Source: Paraglomus occultum (taxonomy: Eukaryota > Glomeromycota > Glomeromycetes > Paraglomerales > Paraglomeraceae). Taken from it: a stretch of DNA of 32,128 nucleotides. This document shows, piece by piece, positions 22,559 to 31,972 of the stretch; positions within the stretch are counted from its first letter, which is position 1; the number at the start of each line of letters is the position of its first letter. Location: positions 1 through 32,128 of the forward strand of contig CAJVPJ010000250.1 in the NCBI GenBank assembly GCA_910592205.1, read 5' to 3'. The notes beneath the pieces were generated by a model that saw only the letters and a program-made list of their open reading frames with translations, did not search any database and had not been told where the DNA came from. A program made the position numbers and the translations under genes.

Positions 22559-23083
22559 GTAAGTGTTTATAAACGGCGAAGAGCAGCATATAATATAATC
22601 AGCGACTCAAGGTTGGGGGAGGCTACGTTATAATAGCCTAATATAAAATTCTTAATCAGGTGAAAGCCGTAGTACAGTATCTAAATTAAAACGGGTAGTT
22701 TAAAAAACAGTCGTAATATTGTCACGTGAGATACTCAAATAGACAGTATTATATATAGCATTTGCATAAGCGAGTAATGAGTAGCAATATTTACAAGCTT
22801 AGTTGTAGAGAATAAATCTTATGCTAGCTCCAAAACTGTAAAAAAGACGCTTTGCATGAGCCTTTACTGCTTGAGACAGAAAACACGAAGATATTTAAAG
22901 TTCCTGTGCGTAGTGCAGAGACCTACAAACCTTTTTTGAGTCACGATATTCTAACCAAACGCGTAATCAATATTTTTGCGCATTAATTATCATTGGTCAT
23001 ATTCTGCATTGTGGGAAAGTTTCTAATAACACGTGTATACTATTTATATTGGTGTCCTCACCATCACTTCGTCAAACACTTAC

Positions 23084-23722
23084 ATGCGAGCTAACGATAC
23101 TCTGAACAGGTTGGAGGCGCTGAGGAAAGGCGCGAGATTAGGGGCAAAAAAAGAAGTGGGAGGATGCGTTACTGCAGCTTCTCAACCAGGTACTGACTTT
23201 GTGACTCGGGCGTTGGGGACGTAGAGTACATATGGTAGGGGTAGTGTGTTTAATAGACATAGTGGTATAGTTTTCTTGTTAGGAATTTATTGGGAGACTG
23301 TTGCTATCCCAGTTTCCATAGTACAGTAAATGTTTTTCTTTGCGATCAGATCATGAACTCAATCAGAAAGAAATATTGTAATACGGTTTTCTTTAACAAT
23401 ATTGATTTATTAGGATTTACGTTAACATTATTTACTATAGTTGGAACTCTTTTTTTCATTTTCCGTTACTGACGGCATTTTGTTGCTTTCAGCTTCCCAA
23501 GTCCGAAACACACCCCCTACAGTAGACAAAATCCTTGAAGATTGGATGTCAGAATGGGGGAGGGAGGGTAGGAGTTTAGGTGGGGATGTAATTTATCGAG
23601 AATTGGAAGAGAAACACTCCCACAACTCCTACCACTCCTGGCGGGACCGCGCAATCAAGCGAATAACAACGGAAACGGAGAAGGATGGGACGAAGAAACG
23701 GAGAGAAGGAAGTGGCTTTTGA
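23084..23722 (+). CDS. Small protein with Rap1-like Myb domain
   Basis: Two exons, 23084-23189 and 23493-23722, give 111 residues in phase; the 303-base intron is long for this window. Residues 45-93 resemble the Myb/SANT domain of Rap1-type telomere proteins: a first helix (VDKILEDWMSEW), GGDVIYRELEEKH in the middle, and the signature third helix YHSWRDRAIKRI. The N-terminus (LNRLEALRKGARLGAKKE) is basic. The start is uncertain: an upstream ATG at 22540 joined to 23091 gives 115 residues. After the Myb domain the frame ends at 23722, but a second frame, open across this point to a stop at 23838, encodes an acidic tail (NEVEEVEEVVSRVEVDDNP). This suggests a frameshift, either real or a sequence error. 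Rap1 proteins are normally much larger and carry BRCT and C-terminal domains, which are absent here. Confidence 0.55.
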
Positions 23723-23838
23723 ATTTGTCGATCGATAAGGACAATGAAGTAGAGGAAGTGGAAGAAGTAGTTAGCAGGGTAGAAGTAGATGATAACCCAG
23801 TAGTCGGGCGGTATATAAAAGCTGGAAGGAAAATATAA

Positions 23839-24311
23839 AATGTTGTATTACCGTATTCTTTGGAAAATAAGCAACACTTTATAAATGTATTCAGTTCATT
23901 ATATTATTGATTATTTTATCATTACTATTGATATTAATATTAAGTAGTAAAACTTGGCTGTGGACAGTACAAATTAGTTATTAAAAAAAATCGCCGTCCA
24001 AGCGGGTTGAAGTGAACGAAAGTTCCTGTTCATAGCGAAAAATAAAATTGACAATGAAATTATTCCAATTTGGTTTTTTCTACGCAGTTGGATTTTCTAC
24101 GCATTGTTTCTGCGCAAACTGATGTTAATTCGCAATGGCGTGATTAGCTCTTCTAGGAACAAACCTGTACGAGACCAGAAATAACTCATTTTAATTTGTG
24201 ACATCATGTGTTGCATCTACAACTGCTACGGAGTGACAAATGCCAAGACTATAAATTGGCATTGGTGGACCCAGCCAAAGAACTTATCATTACAACTTAC
24301 TTCTAATAATT
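23839..24311. other. Promoter region of the lectin gene
   Basis: There is no gene here. It contains a direct repeat TTTTCTACGCA at 24076-24086 and 24093-24103, with a related TTTCTGCGCA just after, and TATAAAT at 24250-24256, 56 bases before the lectin ATG. The repeats could be regulator sites, but that is conjecture. Confidence 0.4.
24250..24256 (+). promoter_or_regulatory. Candidate TATA box of the lectin-CipC gene
   Basis: TATAAAT lies 56 bases upstream of the ATG at 24312, a close but acceptable distance for a fungal gene. Confidence 0.4.
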
Positions 24312-25517
24312 ATGAGAATTGATACTCAACACGATCAGAGCGAAATAATTGAAGATGGTTTTCCTTCAGGTAAAAACAATATAAGCATGCTGCAGTCAGT
24401 TTACGAGCGTTGATTGGGATTAGACATATCCATTAATGAATGTAATACCGATGATTGCGTTTTCCTATAGGCTGGTTCTACATAAAGTCTCAACTGAATA
24501 ACCACATTCTCGAGCCTACGCTTATGTCAGTAAACAATGACGCTACTATAGTCATCAAAGAGCAGCGTTTTGGTCTCGATGCTGACAGTCAGGTAATTAC
24601 TGCGTCATGAGATATTTGGTTATACGTAATGAATGGCTAACATTATTTCCATAGTTATGGTCATTTGATGATGGGTTTCTTGTCAATAAGGCATCCGGCA
24701 AAGTCTTGGAACTCAAAGGAGGTCTGTGCTGTATAGTACTTTATCGTTCATTTTTTTTTGTTGTCAATTAATCGTTCTCTACTTGTCAGGCTATATTCGC
24801 CGACTTCATTGGACATATCTTTGTCAATGGGACAGACGCTCATCACCAGCCCCCCCTGCTCAACTTTGGCATACTAGTAATAATTTTATAAGCACAAAGG
24901 TCGCAGATAACTTTGTAATTGAAATCATGGATAACTCGGTTGTGGTTTGGAAACAGAAAGATGGTGATAATCTTAATCAAAAATGGACATTCGAGCCCAT
25001 GATGGCGATAAAAGAGAAAATAGTTGATGACTTTGAAGGCGGCGTAGAAGTGACGAGAGGGAAGTGTAGCCACTTGGTGTTTGTGAATAGAGCACATGAG
25101 ATTGGTATGTATTATACATTTGTAACAATTGGGCTTAGTGATGGTTATTACAGAATACTGATTTTGTCTTGTTGCAGCCATGTCAGGTGATCTAGAAAAC
25201 TTGCACAGCGAAGTTGTGGCCGGAGCAGCAGCATATAAAGCCATTGAAGCATGGAATGAGAAAAGAGAGAGAGAGGGCCTCTCTTTAGACGATCCTATAT
25301 ATAAAGAGGTGCTAACTTTAGTTGCACAAGACCATGTTAGTAACAACATGAATAATACACTTTAAATATTCTGAGCTTTGCTAATGTTCTTCATTTCTAT
25401 CCACAGATTGTGAAATTGTTTAAGAATGGCGTGAGCAAGGTTGGGAATATAGAGGTAATACAACGAAATGCCATCCAGTATGCTATCAACGCCTATAAGC
25501 AGAAACATTGTTTGTAA
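24312..25517 (+). CDS. Ricin B-type lectin fused to a CipC-like domain
   Basis: Six exons, 24312-24369, 24471-24592, 24655-24721, 24790-25104, 25178-25335 and 25407-25517, agree in phase and give 276 residues. The N-terminal 155 residues are one beta-trefoil lectin domain with three QxW repeats: QLW at 60-62 (split by an intron), QLW at 107-109 and QKW at 146-148. GWFYIKSQLN near residue 20 and DGFLVNKASGKVLELKGG are typical of fungal proteins of this type. A linker of about 35 residues follows. Residues 190-276 (LHSEVVAGAAAYKAIEAW, then a basic helical end with YAINAYKQK) match the CipC/DUF3759 family, first noted as concanamycin-induced in Aspergillus. There is no signal peptide, so the protein is probably cytosolic. 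The domain resembles the carbohydrate-binding part of ricin only; there is no toxin chain. The function of the fusion is unknown; sugar sensing or stress response is a guess. Confidence 0.88.
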
Positions 25518-25545
25518 ATTAATACGTAACATTTATCATGTAATT

Positions 25546-25553
25546 CACGTGAC
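25546..25553 (+). promoter_or_regulatory. E-box-like CACGTGAC before the eL36 gene
   Basis: CACGTGAC sits in the 106-base gap between the lectin stop and the eL36 ATG, followed by long A and T runs. Basic helix-loop-helix regulators bind CACGTG in fungi. Its use here is inferred from position only. Confidence 0.3.
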
Positions 25554-25623
25554 CATTTTCTATCAAAAAAAATAAAAAAATTTTTTTCTGCAAAACTCTC
25601 TTTTAATTCGTACTCACAAAAAT

Positions 25624-26185
25624 ATGGCAAAACCAAGATCAGGTATCGCCGTGGGTTTAAATAAAGGACATGTCACTACAGCTAGAAAGCTGCGAGATAA
25701 ACCGTCAAGGCAAAAGGGTGTACGTAGTTTGTTTACACGGGTGATCACATTCGTCGCAAAATGAGTTAATGTTTATGATATTAACACATTCCACCTTTTC
25801 AACGCCGTAATAGAAACTGAGTAAACGTACTAAATTTGTGCGTGACATTGTTCGGGAAGTAGCAGGATTCGCACCATATGAGCGTAGGGTTATGGAATTG
25901 TTAAAGAATTCTAAGGATAAGAGGGCTAGAAAGTTGGCTAAAAAGAGGGTAAGTTAATGACGGCTATATCGTTATCAATAAATGTATTTGGTGATCCAGT
26001 GTCTATGCACACGCTTAATATCAATTCGATTAATCGTTCGTTTGCTGTTCATGGTGTTCGTCTATCCTTGAATGAATTACTAATTGTGTTATCGCTTGGC
26101 TTGATAGCTCGGAACTTTCACTCGAGCCAAAAGAAAGGTCGAAGAACTCAGTACCATCATTGCCGAGTCCCGTCGTGCTCATTAG
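25624..26185 (+). CDS. RPL36: 60S ribosomal protein eL36
   Basis: Component of the large cytosolic ribosomal subunit. Three exons, 25624-25719, 25814-25948 and 26108-26185, are all phase 0 and give 102 residues, the normal size. Landmarks are [11 protein letters not shown] at the N-terminus, [20 protein letters not shown] in the middle, [18 protein letters not shown], and the C-terminal [20 protein letters not shown] ending in SRRAH. It is very basic, as expected. The promoter must be compact because the upstream lectin gene ends only 106 bases before. It is intact. Confidence 0.96.
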
Positions 26186-26416
26186 TTTCACATTGGGTTC
26201 CGTACAAGTGAATGTTTATCAGATTGTATTTACTACTCTGAAGGATATTAAAATTACCGACTGTCCAAATTGCGGTGCATAAGTAGATCAAGCATAACTC
26301 GTATTATTGTTTATTTAGGAACGCAATTAAGAGTAATATAATAATCGTATTTCCCAACAATGTATAATTACAAAACTCGTCAACAAAAAACACCCTTATT
26401 TTTCTCATTGTAATTG

Positions 26417-27424
26417 TCATGTCGACTTTGAATTTTCTAAATTTCTTTTCCAGACACCCGCTACCGCAGTTCTACCAGATCTGAGATATCGATACAGATG
26501 TGCAGCCATGCCTAATGCAAAGCCTTGCAAGAATGGTTTCAATATATGGTCTTTAACTATTCCCATGATGACTTCTCTCGCGTGTGTGCCATCATTTAGC
26601 TGAGCCACAAGAGATTGACGATGTTGAGGTTGGAATAGAATGTTGACACTGCCACGCTTGTCTGTGGGTATTGATCTCGTTAAACGTGTATTGCCCGCAT
26701 GAGCTATATTTGTATTAAAGACAGTATTAGGATCAGCAGCCTCGGGCAACTCTAGAACAGAAGATCCAGGGTCTCGTCTGCCATTTCTAAAACCCGACAC
26801 ATTGTCATTACGATCTTGCGCATTACCTTCGCCAGGTATGAAACTCCTCGTAATGACAGTTGGTGTAAATTGTGGTGACCTTTCTTCCCCTCGACTTTCC
26901 CCCATCTGGCTTTCACTTTCGCTACGTGATTTATGTACAATAACATTATCTCCATCCTCTTCCTCGTGCGAGCCCTCCAATGATGATGCTGGGGATACAA
27001 TGACTGGTGAGATGGTTTCTGCGCTAACCATGTGTATACTACCATCATCTGATACGATCGAGGGAGAATCAGGAGGCTCGAGAAAGCCTGAAAGGGAAGG
27101 CGAAGAGGAGGATGTTTCCGATTGAGCAAGTGTCTGTGAGTTGTCTTCAGATTCGGCCACGGAAAGAGACAGAGTAGTTGATGCGCTGTGAATTGTATCA
27201 GTTGCAGGGACAGTAGTCGTCCCAGCAGTAGCGGAAGAGGCGTCGCCGGCCGTTGTAAATTCGGTTTTTTCTCGAGGTTTCAATAGTTCCGTGCTCTCAC
27301 TGGCTGACGACCAGCTAAAACTGTCTGTAAGATCATTCTCAGTCACCGTTATAAAACTTCCTCCTGCTGCTGAAAGACTGCTAACTGACGAATGTGGATT
27401 TTGCTCCTCATTATCTTCCGCCAT
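26417..27424 (-). CDS. Serine-rich protein with Mim1-like C-terminal membrane segment
   Basis: A single-exon gene of 335 residues, convergent with eL36. About the first 285 residues are low-complexity, rich in Ser, Thr, Glu and Asp, and probably disordered. Near the C-terminus, residues of roughly 290-318 (DHILKPFLQGFALGMAAHLY, then RYLRSGR) form a single hydrophobic helix with small-residue spacing. This PFL-x-G-xx-LG pattern resembles the core of Mim1, the outer-membrane insertase subunit of fungal mitochondria (PFLNG-xx-LGFGE in yeast). Yeast Mim1 is only about 113 residues, so the long acidic N-terminus would be unusual. Other single-pass or tail-anchored outer-membrane proteins are possible. 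The coding call is strong; the Mim1 link is tentative. The ATG at 27424 is the first in frame. Confidence 0.75.
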   Translation of the reverse strand: MAEDNEEQNPHSSVSSLSAAGGSFITVTENDLTDSFSWSSASESTELLKPREKTEFTTAGDASSATAGTTTVPATDTIHSASTTLSLSVAESEDNSQTLAQSETSSSSPSLSGFLEPPDSPSIVSDDGSIHMVSAETISPVIVSPASSLEGSHEEEDGDNVIVHKSRSESESQMGESRGEERSPQFTPTVITRSFIPGEGNAQDRNDNVSGFRNGRRDPGSSVLELPEAADPNTVFNTNIAHAGNTRLTRSIPTDKRGSVNILFQPQHRQSLVAQLNDGTHAREVIMGIVKDHILKPFLQGFALGMAAHLYRYLRSGRTAVAGVWKRNLENSKST

Positions 27425-28322
27425 TAGACTAAAAGTACTACACGGGCTTCGTTGGATATGATCGGTATGTTACACATGATTCAATCTGTGTGTAACGCAC
27501 GTGCGCTTGTTTTCAATTAAAAAAGATCGATAATTCGCTCTGGCACGATCAGGCGTAAAAATGTTCCCTTTGGGTTTATTGCAGCTCATTAAATTCTAGC
27601 GTGCAGGATCTACAGCAGTATTAAATATTATGAAATGGAAACATTATATTGAACAAACGACAATCATTATATCTTTTGTTGATAGTTGATACAATTGGGG
27701 AGCAGATTGACAGATCGAACTTTCACGGGCGCTACGGTGACAAATAAAACAACTAGTGTCAAAATATTTTCAGAGAAACAATTGTCAGTGAAATGAACTG
27801 CGGCCGAATAAACATATGTATGAACAGTTCACTATTCAGTATTGTCAATAAATTCCCACATCCTAAAAGGCATTATTTGTGAAAGAAGAAAATACTATTT
27901 AAAAAACTACTTCAATCATTTCCAGAACGATAACCTTCGTGTCAATTTGCTTGACAAAACGCGCGTCTGTTTACATAAATCAATTTATTATCGTAATTCC
28001 AAAAAGTGACGAATGCTTACGTATTTCATGTATAATGCATAACATGTATTAAATATCTGATATGAATATCATAACGCTGGTATATAGTATATAACGACCG
28101 ACGTCCTAAGCTAATACTCCGGTCGTACTATCGATACGACCGACCGTCAAACACAGCGATCGATGCATCTCATTCTTTGGTGGTAACGGCTGCTGACTAT
28201 ACCCCAAGCTTCACAACTCTCAAAATAATCAAGATAGTTCATCAACAGAATAGGGATACCGATCGCTTCATTGTCCAATCACATACATAATACATAACTT
28301 TACTTACTGCAAAGCACCGCAT
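27425..28322. other. Intergenic DNA between SNARE and serine-rich protein genes
   Basis: Nearly 900 bases without a gene; both flanking genes run on the minus strand, so this should contain the promoter of the serine-rich protein gene and the 3' end of the SNARE gene. The only structure noticed is the palindrome at 28121-28141. Confidence 0.45.
28121..28141. repeat. 21-bp interrupted palindrome
   Basis: GGTCGTA and TACGACC pair around a 7-base centre, with further CGACCG motifs on both sides (28095-28101 and 28138-28146). It may be a binding site for a dimeric regulator. It lies about 700 bases upstream of the serine-rich protein start and 180 bases past the SNARE stop. Confidence 0.45.
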
Positions 28323-29624
28323 CTAAACTAAAGCTGCCAATACAACCACTGCTCCAACGGCAGCAAATATAAGCAACAAAAAGCACATGCGATTGCGTGC
28401 TCCCTTTTGATGTCTACTTGCAATTGACACTTCTTCGGCGGCATTGCGCACGTTGTCAGTAATATTCGACACATTGGTCTCAATATTATCTGAAAGATAG
28501 TTTTACGTGTGAGAAAGTTTTTCAGTACGCATCAAAAACGATTTATCAACACCCGAATATAAAACATACCAAGCATATGTTGCTGTTCAGTCACTAGCGT
28601 TGCCAAATCTCTGAATACTTCATTTAATTCATTTATACCCTGTTCAATTCCTCGAATCTCCTCTTCACGCTCTTCAATAAGCGCTTCATTATATTCGAGT
28701 TCGTTGCCAATTACTTGAAGTTGCAGACGTCGCTGGGAGTCATCTATTAATGGCTGTTCTTCTGCTGGAACGCCAGTTTCATCTTCCTCGGTACTTTGAC
28801 AAAAAAAAAAGAACAACGATAACAACATATTAATCGAACATATATAGCAAGCAGAATCACATAAACGTGTATTTGCGATTTTGTCGTAAATAATATCATT
28901 CATACATACTATACATCATTACGGACGTTATGAGCCTTTGCTTTGTCTACATATGCTCGTTGCTTCTCTGCTGAGAGTCGTTGTGCGATCTGAAATTCTT
29001 GCAAAGTTTTCTGAAAGTCCTTGGATAACTTTTGTTGCTCGAGTTTACGCTGACGCTATAATCGGATTTCGTTATGTAATCAACAATACAAACCAATTTA
29101 CGTCGGATCGGCTCAGTAAAAGATAACTTACACTCTGACCAACATTTCCCTCAAAGTGTGAAAGCCTCTTGAGCCCGTTGCTTGTGTTCTTGACGAGTTC
29201 TCGCGTTGACTCCGTAAGATTGTGTCTGTTCGTGTCAATTACAAAGTTGTACAAAAAAAAGTTTTTTTTTTACGTAAAAGAAAAGAAAAGAGCGAGGACA
29301 GTAATATGACTATTTTCCTTACAGTTTAGTTCTTAGGTCTGTTGTATCCTTTATTGTTCCCAAATGCGAGACCATTTTATTTATCGACGCAACATTATTC
29401 GTAATACTAAATACTTGTTGGGATATGCTGCTACTAAGAGCCTTATACTCTCTATCATCGTCTGCAAACGAGAATCACGAGTGAGCATTCGACAATAGAG
29501 TGAAAGCTCAAAAGTTATTGAAGGTCATGTTCTAACCTGGGCCGCCTCCTGTATGTGTATTGTTGTTGTAACGAGCACCACGAGGACCGGGCCCCAGACC
29601 CGCTTCCATGTCCATGAACGACAT
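28323..29624 (-). CDS. Qa-SNARE, Pep12/syntaxin-7 type
   Basis: Endosomal or vacuolar target-membrane SNARE that forms four-helix bundles to fuse vesicles. Six exons on the minus strand: 29624-29537, 29461-29323, 29225-29132, 29055-28910, 28793-28570 and 28489-28323. All phases agree and the product is 285 residues. The N-terminus MSFMDMEAG resembles the Pep12/Vam3 start. An Habc-like helical domain covers about 30-150 (SSSISQQVFSITNNV, LHNLTESTRELVKNTS, RQRKLEQQKLSKDFQ). The SNARE motif spans about 190-258, with the ionic-layer glutamine at 226 within LVTEQQHML and the typical DNIETNV after it. A single C-terminal membrane anchor occupies 265-285. No palmitoylation cluster is obvious apart from Cys266. 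Pep12 is the best fit; Vam3 or Tlg2-type assignment is not excluded. Confidence 0.92.
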
Positions 29625-29644
29625 GCCTGCCTTGTGTCGTTAAG

Positions 29645-30136
29645 TTAGGTGGTATCTAATATGTATTGTTTGAGATTATGGGTATAATTGGCAACGCATA
29701 AACCACACGTTACGAGCGAGACGGCCGCAGGGGGAAAGCTTGGGAGATAAAATATTAAACAATGAAAATTCACAAAGACATTATTTATTTTCAACAAGTA
29801 TTGGGCGGTGCTCAGTGCTTTAGTGTTACCACAGACTTGACCCTGACTAATTATGATTATCTCGCCTGATCTACTCAAAAAGCATCCCAACATCAGCCCA
29901 ACAACATAACCTGTAAAATAATTGTATCCCCCAAACCAATATTCTTTCCGTCTATCTAGTGTAGATAATAATAATGTATATGTACAGTTACTTGGAATGA
30001 AATATTGCACTCTTATCTCTTCTGTTTTGTTTCTTTTGCAACGCCACGATCTTCCATGATGTTCGGGCACTACCAAATAATGCATAAACCTTATTCTTAT
30101 TTTAGACCGATCAAAAAAATCTCGAAAAACCGACAT
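29645..30136 (-). CDS. Unrecognised membrane ORF just upstream of the SNARE gene (doubtful)
   Basis: I do not recognise it. The unspliced frame has 163 codons from an ATG at 30136 and stops 20 bases before the SNARE ATG, so it would occupy the SNARE promoter. It starts with a basic stretch (MSVFRDFFDRSKIRIRF) and contains glycine-spaced hydrophobic segments (YVVGLMLGCFLSRSG; PAAVSLVTCGLCVAN). Several GT and AG sites, for example GTAACT at about 29993 and TTTTACAG at about 29911, allow spliced versions in which these parts would be exons of a small two-pass membrane protein. It could also be a chance frame. Confidence 0.3.
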   Translation of the reverse strand: MSVFRDFFDRSKIRIRFMHYLVVPEHHGRSWRCKRNKTEEIRVQYFIPSNCTYTLLLSTLDRRKEYWFGGYNYFTGYVVGLMLGCFLSRSGEIIIISQGQVCGNTKALSTAQYLLKINNVFVNFHCLIFYLPSFPPAAVSLVTCGLCVANYTHNLKQYILDTT

Positions 30137-30345
30137 TTTCCTGAATCATGAAAATACAGAGAATGTCAACTTGCGCCATTTTTACGTATACACACACGTA
30201 AGAGTTTTTCGATGAATTTTTACACCCTTCTGGTCGATGAAACTTTCGGTGCAAACGTTGTCAGTCCGGACAAGCTCTGCCGTTCGCTAACTACCTTTTA
30301 TTTAAACTTTGATAATACATTCAAAAAATTGAGAGTGCGCTTGCA

Positions 30346-30692
30346 ATGAATATTGAAACGCCAAACAATGTCGTCTCCGAAGAAGCAAAGCTACGGAATT
30401 TCCGACTCGCCTAAAAATAATAGCGGCTGAATATGACTACATATACCTGATAGTTCGGCCCTTTTATTTATTTCGACTTATTACAAGAGACATTAAATAG
30501 GATTGACCCTACACTAACACGTGAACAGGTGTATGCCATGGTTTGCCATACCTTGAAAAAGTGTGCTTGACGATATGCAGGCGAGATAACGGTGTCTTTC
30601 ATGTTTCGATTTTCGGAATGTGTCTGCTAAAGTCGCAGTATTTACTGGATAGGTTCAACCATTACCGGAAATTCTCGCTGATTATTATTTAA
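30346..30692 (+). other. Possible cryptic small gene with short exons
   Basis: Two stretches look coding. 30454-30530 encodes FGPFIYFDLLQETLNRI followed by DPTLTREQ. 30581-30692 encodes VFHVSIFGMCLLKSQYLLDR and on to a stop. They join in phase over a 50-base GTATGC...GCAG intron, which is short for this window. Upstream start codons exist (30346, and 30368 giving MSSPKKQSYGISDSPKNNSG), but I could not connect them through a normal donor. The family is not recognised. Confidence 0.25.
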
Positions 30693-30926
30693 TCAGCCAC
30701 ATAAATTATTTATTACCACTCATGAATCTGCGGTATATTAATATTATCTACACTGGATTATATTCCTCACATGTACAAAATGGTTTTGTCATCGTAAGAA
30801 GTTATTCCCACATACGCAAGCCAAAGCTACATATTTATACAAAAATATAAGTAATAGTAAGTAGAGTACTTATAATAATATCAATCGTTTAAAATTCTAT
30901 TGTAACTATCACCTTACAAACTTGCA

Positions 30927-31240
30927 TACAGTGTGTTACAAAAAAATTGACCAAAATAAGTTAGCAATTACTCAACAACTTACATATCAATTTTTATTTA
31001 GTATTGGTAAAATGTATAAAAAGCTAAACAACTCTAATTTTATTTACATAAAGTTTAATAACAAATTCTTTCGCCATTATTATTAATTATAAGTGCACAC
31101 TTGTTCTTCATTGAATTGACAAGATTAATAGAAGATTATTTGGAATTACATTCCACTCTTCTATTATAAACTGTTGTAATTCAGCCAAATTACTTGACAT
31201 TCGTAATTCTGTGTTTCTTTTGACAATATAATAGGAGGAA
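30927..31240 (-). mobile_element. Truncated Tc1/mariner-type element
   Basis: The left terminus at 30927 reads TACAGTGTGTTACAAAAAAA followed by TTGACC, a common Tc1-type end beginning at a TA. Reading leftwards on the minus strand, a transposase remnant ends at 31108. The other end has been lost where a pogo-like sequence joins at about 31236. Confidence 0.55.
31108..31235 (-). pseudogene. C-terminal remnant of a Tc1-type transposase
   Basis: The minus-strand frame encodes YYIVKRNTELR, then NLAELQQFIIEEWNVIP, then NNLLLILSIQ and a stop. The order and spacing (a basic stretch, NLAEL, EEWNxIP, then a helix) are those of the last part of Tc1-family transposases. The catalytic DDE region is absent, so this cannot act. 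Other Tc1 relics in the same genome would be the likely source. Confidence 0.6.
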
Positions 31241-31315
31241 TCCGTCCAGCCCCAAAGCTGGGATATATCCAAGGGGGGTTACAATAGGGGGGGTTATAAA
31301 CGAGGGATGACTGTA
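31236..31315 (-). repeat. Pogo-like terminus, truncated
   Basis: On the minus strand the end reads TACAGTCATCCCTCGTTTAT from 31315 inwards, continuing into C-rich and ATATCC motifs. It shares the TACAGTC...CTCGTT pattern with 2761 and 15116. It abuts the Tc1 relic and has no partner end in view. Confidence 0.5.
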
Positions 31316-31972
31316 CTATGTTCTATTTGTCTTCTCAAGTTTTTCAACTTTCTCTGTAATTGAATGAATCCTGTTGAAAAATTTATCCAACCACTTCAAA
31401 AATTAATAACAATATCACAAAAAGAAGTCTTAACAATTAGCTGCATGGCATACTGCCAAAAAACTCTTACGTATTATAAGGGGTATAACTCATCGTTGAA
31501 ACTCTTGAAGTCTACCTCCATGGGGATATTTCGGTGGCTATCAACTAGCTTTAAAAGAATCAGTCAGTTGCGGTATCACAAGAAGAAAGTCAAAACCCGA
31601 AGATCAGCGCACCTTTCAAGTCAACAAATTCTGGGTGTTCGAAGTCACGTCCGCTTCAACTTGCAAAGGGAGAGAAAACAAGAAACTTTTTAGATAAATA
31701 GGTAGAACCTGCGCTTAAGTTTACCTTTCGCAAAAACTCGCCGTTACCGCACCGTTATTTCTATTATAAAAAAGCTTTTTTATTTTGAGGGTATGGTCGC
31801 TATCAACATCTATGCTGTGCTGGACTTATGAATACTCACCTAATGTTATAGAACATGGCTGAGAACCGGCACAGCCATTGATAATAGTAAGTCAAACTCG
31901 AAGAAACAAAACGTTTGTCAATAAATCTGTGCACGCGTCAAAAATTGACCAATCATGCCATCTATATATATT
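31316..31972. other. Intergenic DNA, no gene supported
   Basis: A 109-codon frame at 31364-31693 has no domain signature, and its basic C-terminus looks like random translation. Nothing else is visible. Confidence 0.45.

Noticed and set aside
26752-27129. Overlapping frames within the serine-rich gene (107 and 125 codons)
   Set aside because: They are alternative-frame shadows of a low-complexity coding region.
31364-31693. 109-codon plus-strand frame
   Set aside because: No recognisable family, it lies among repeat debris, and it shows no promoter or splice context.
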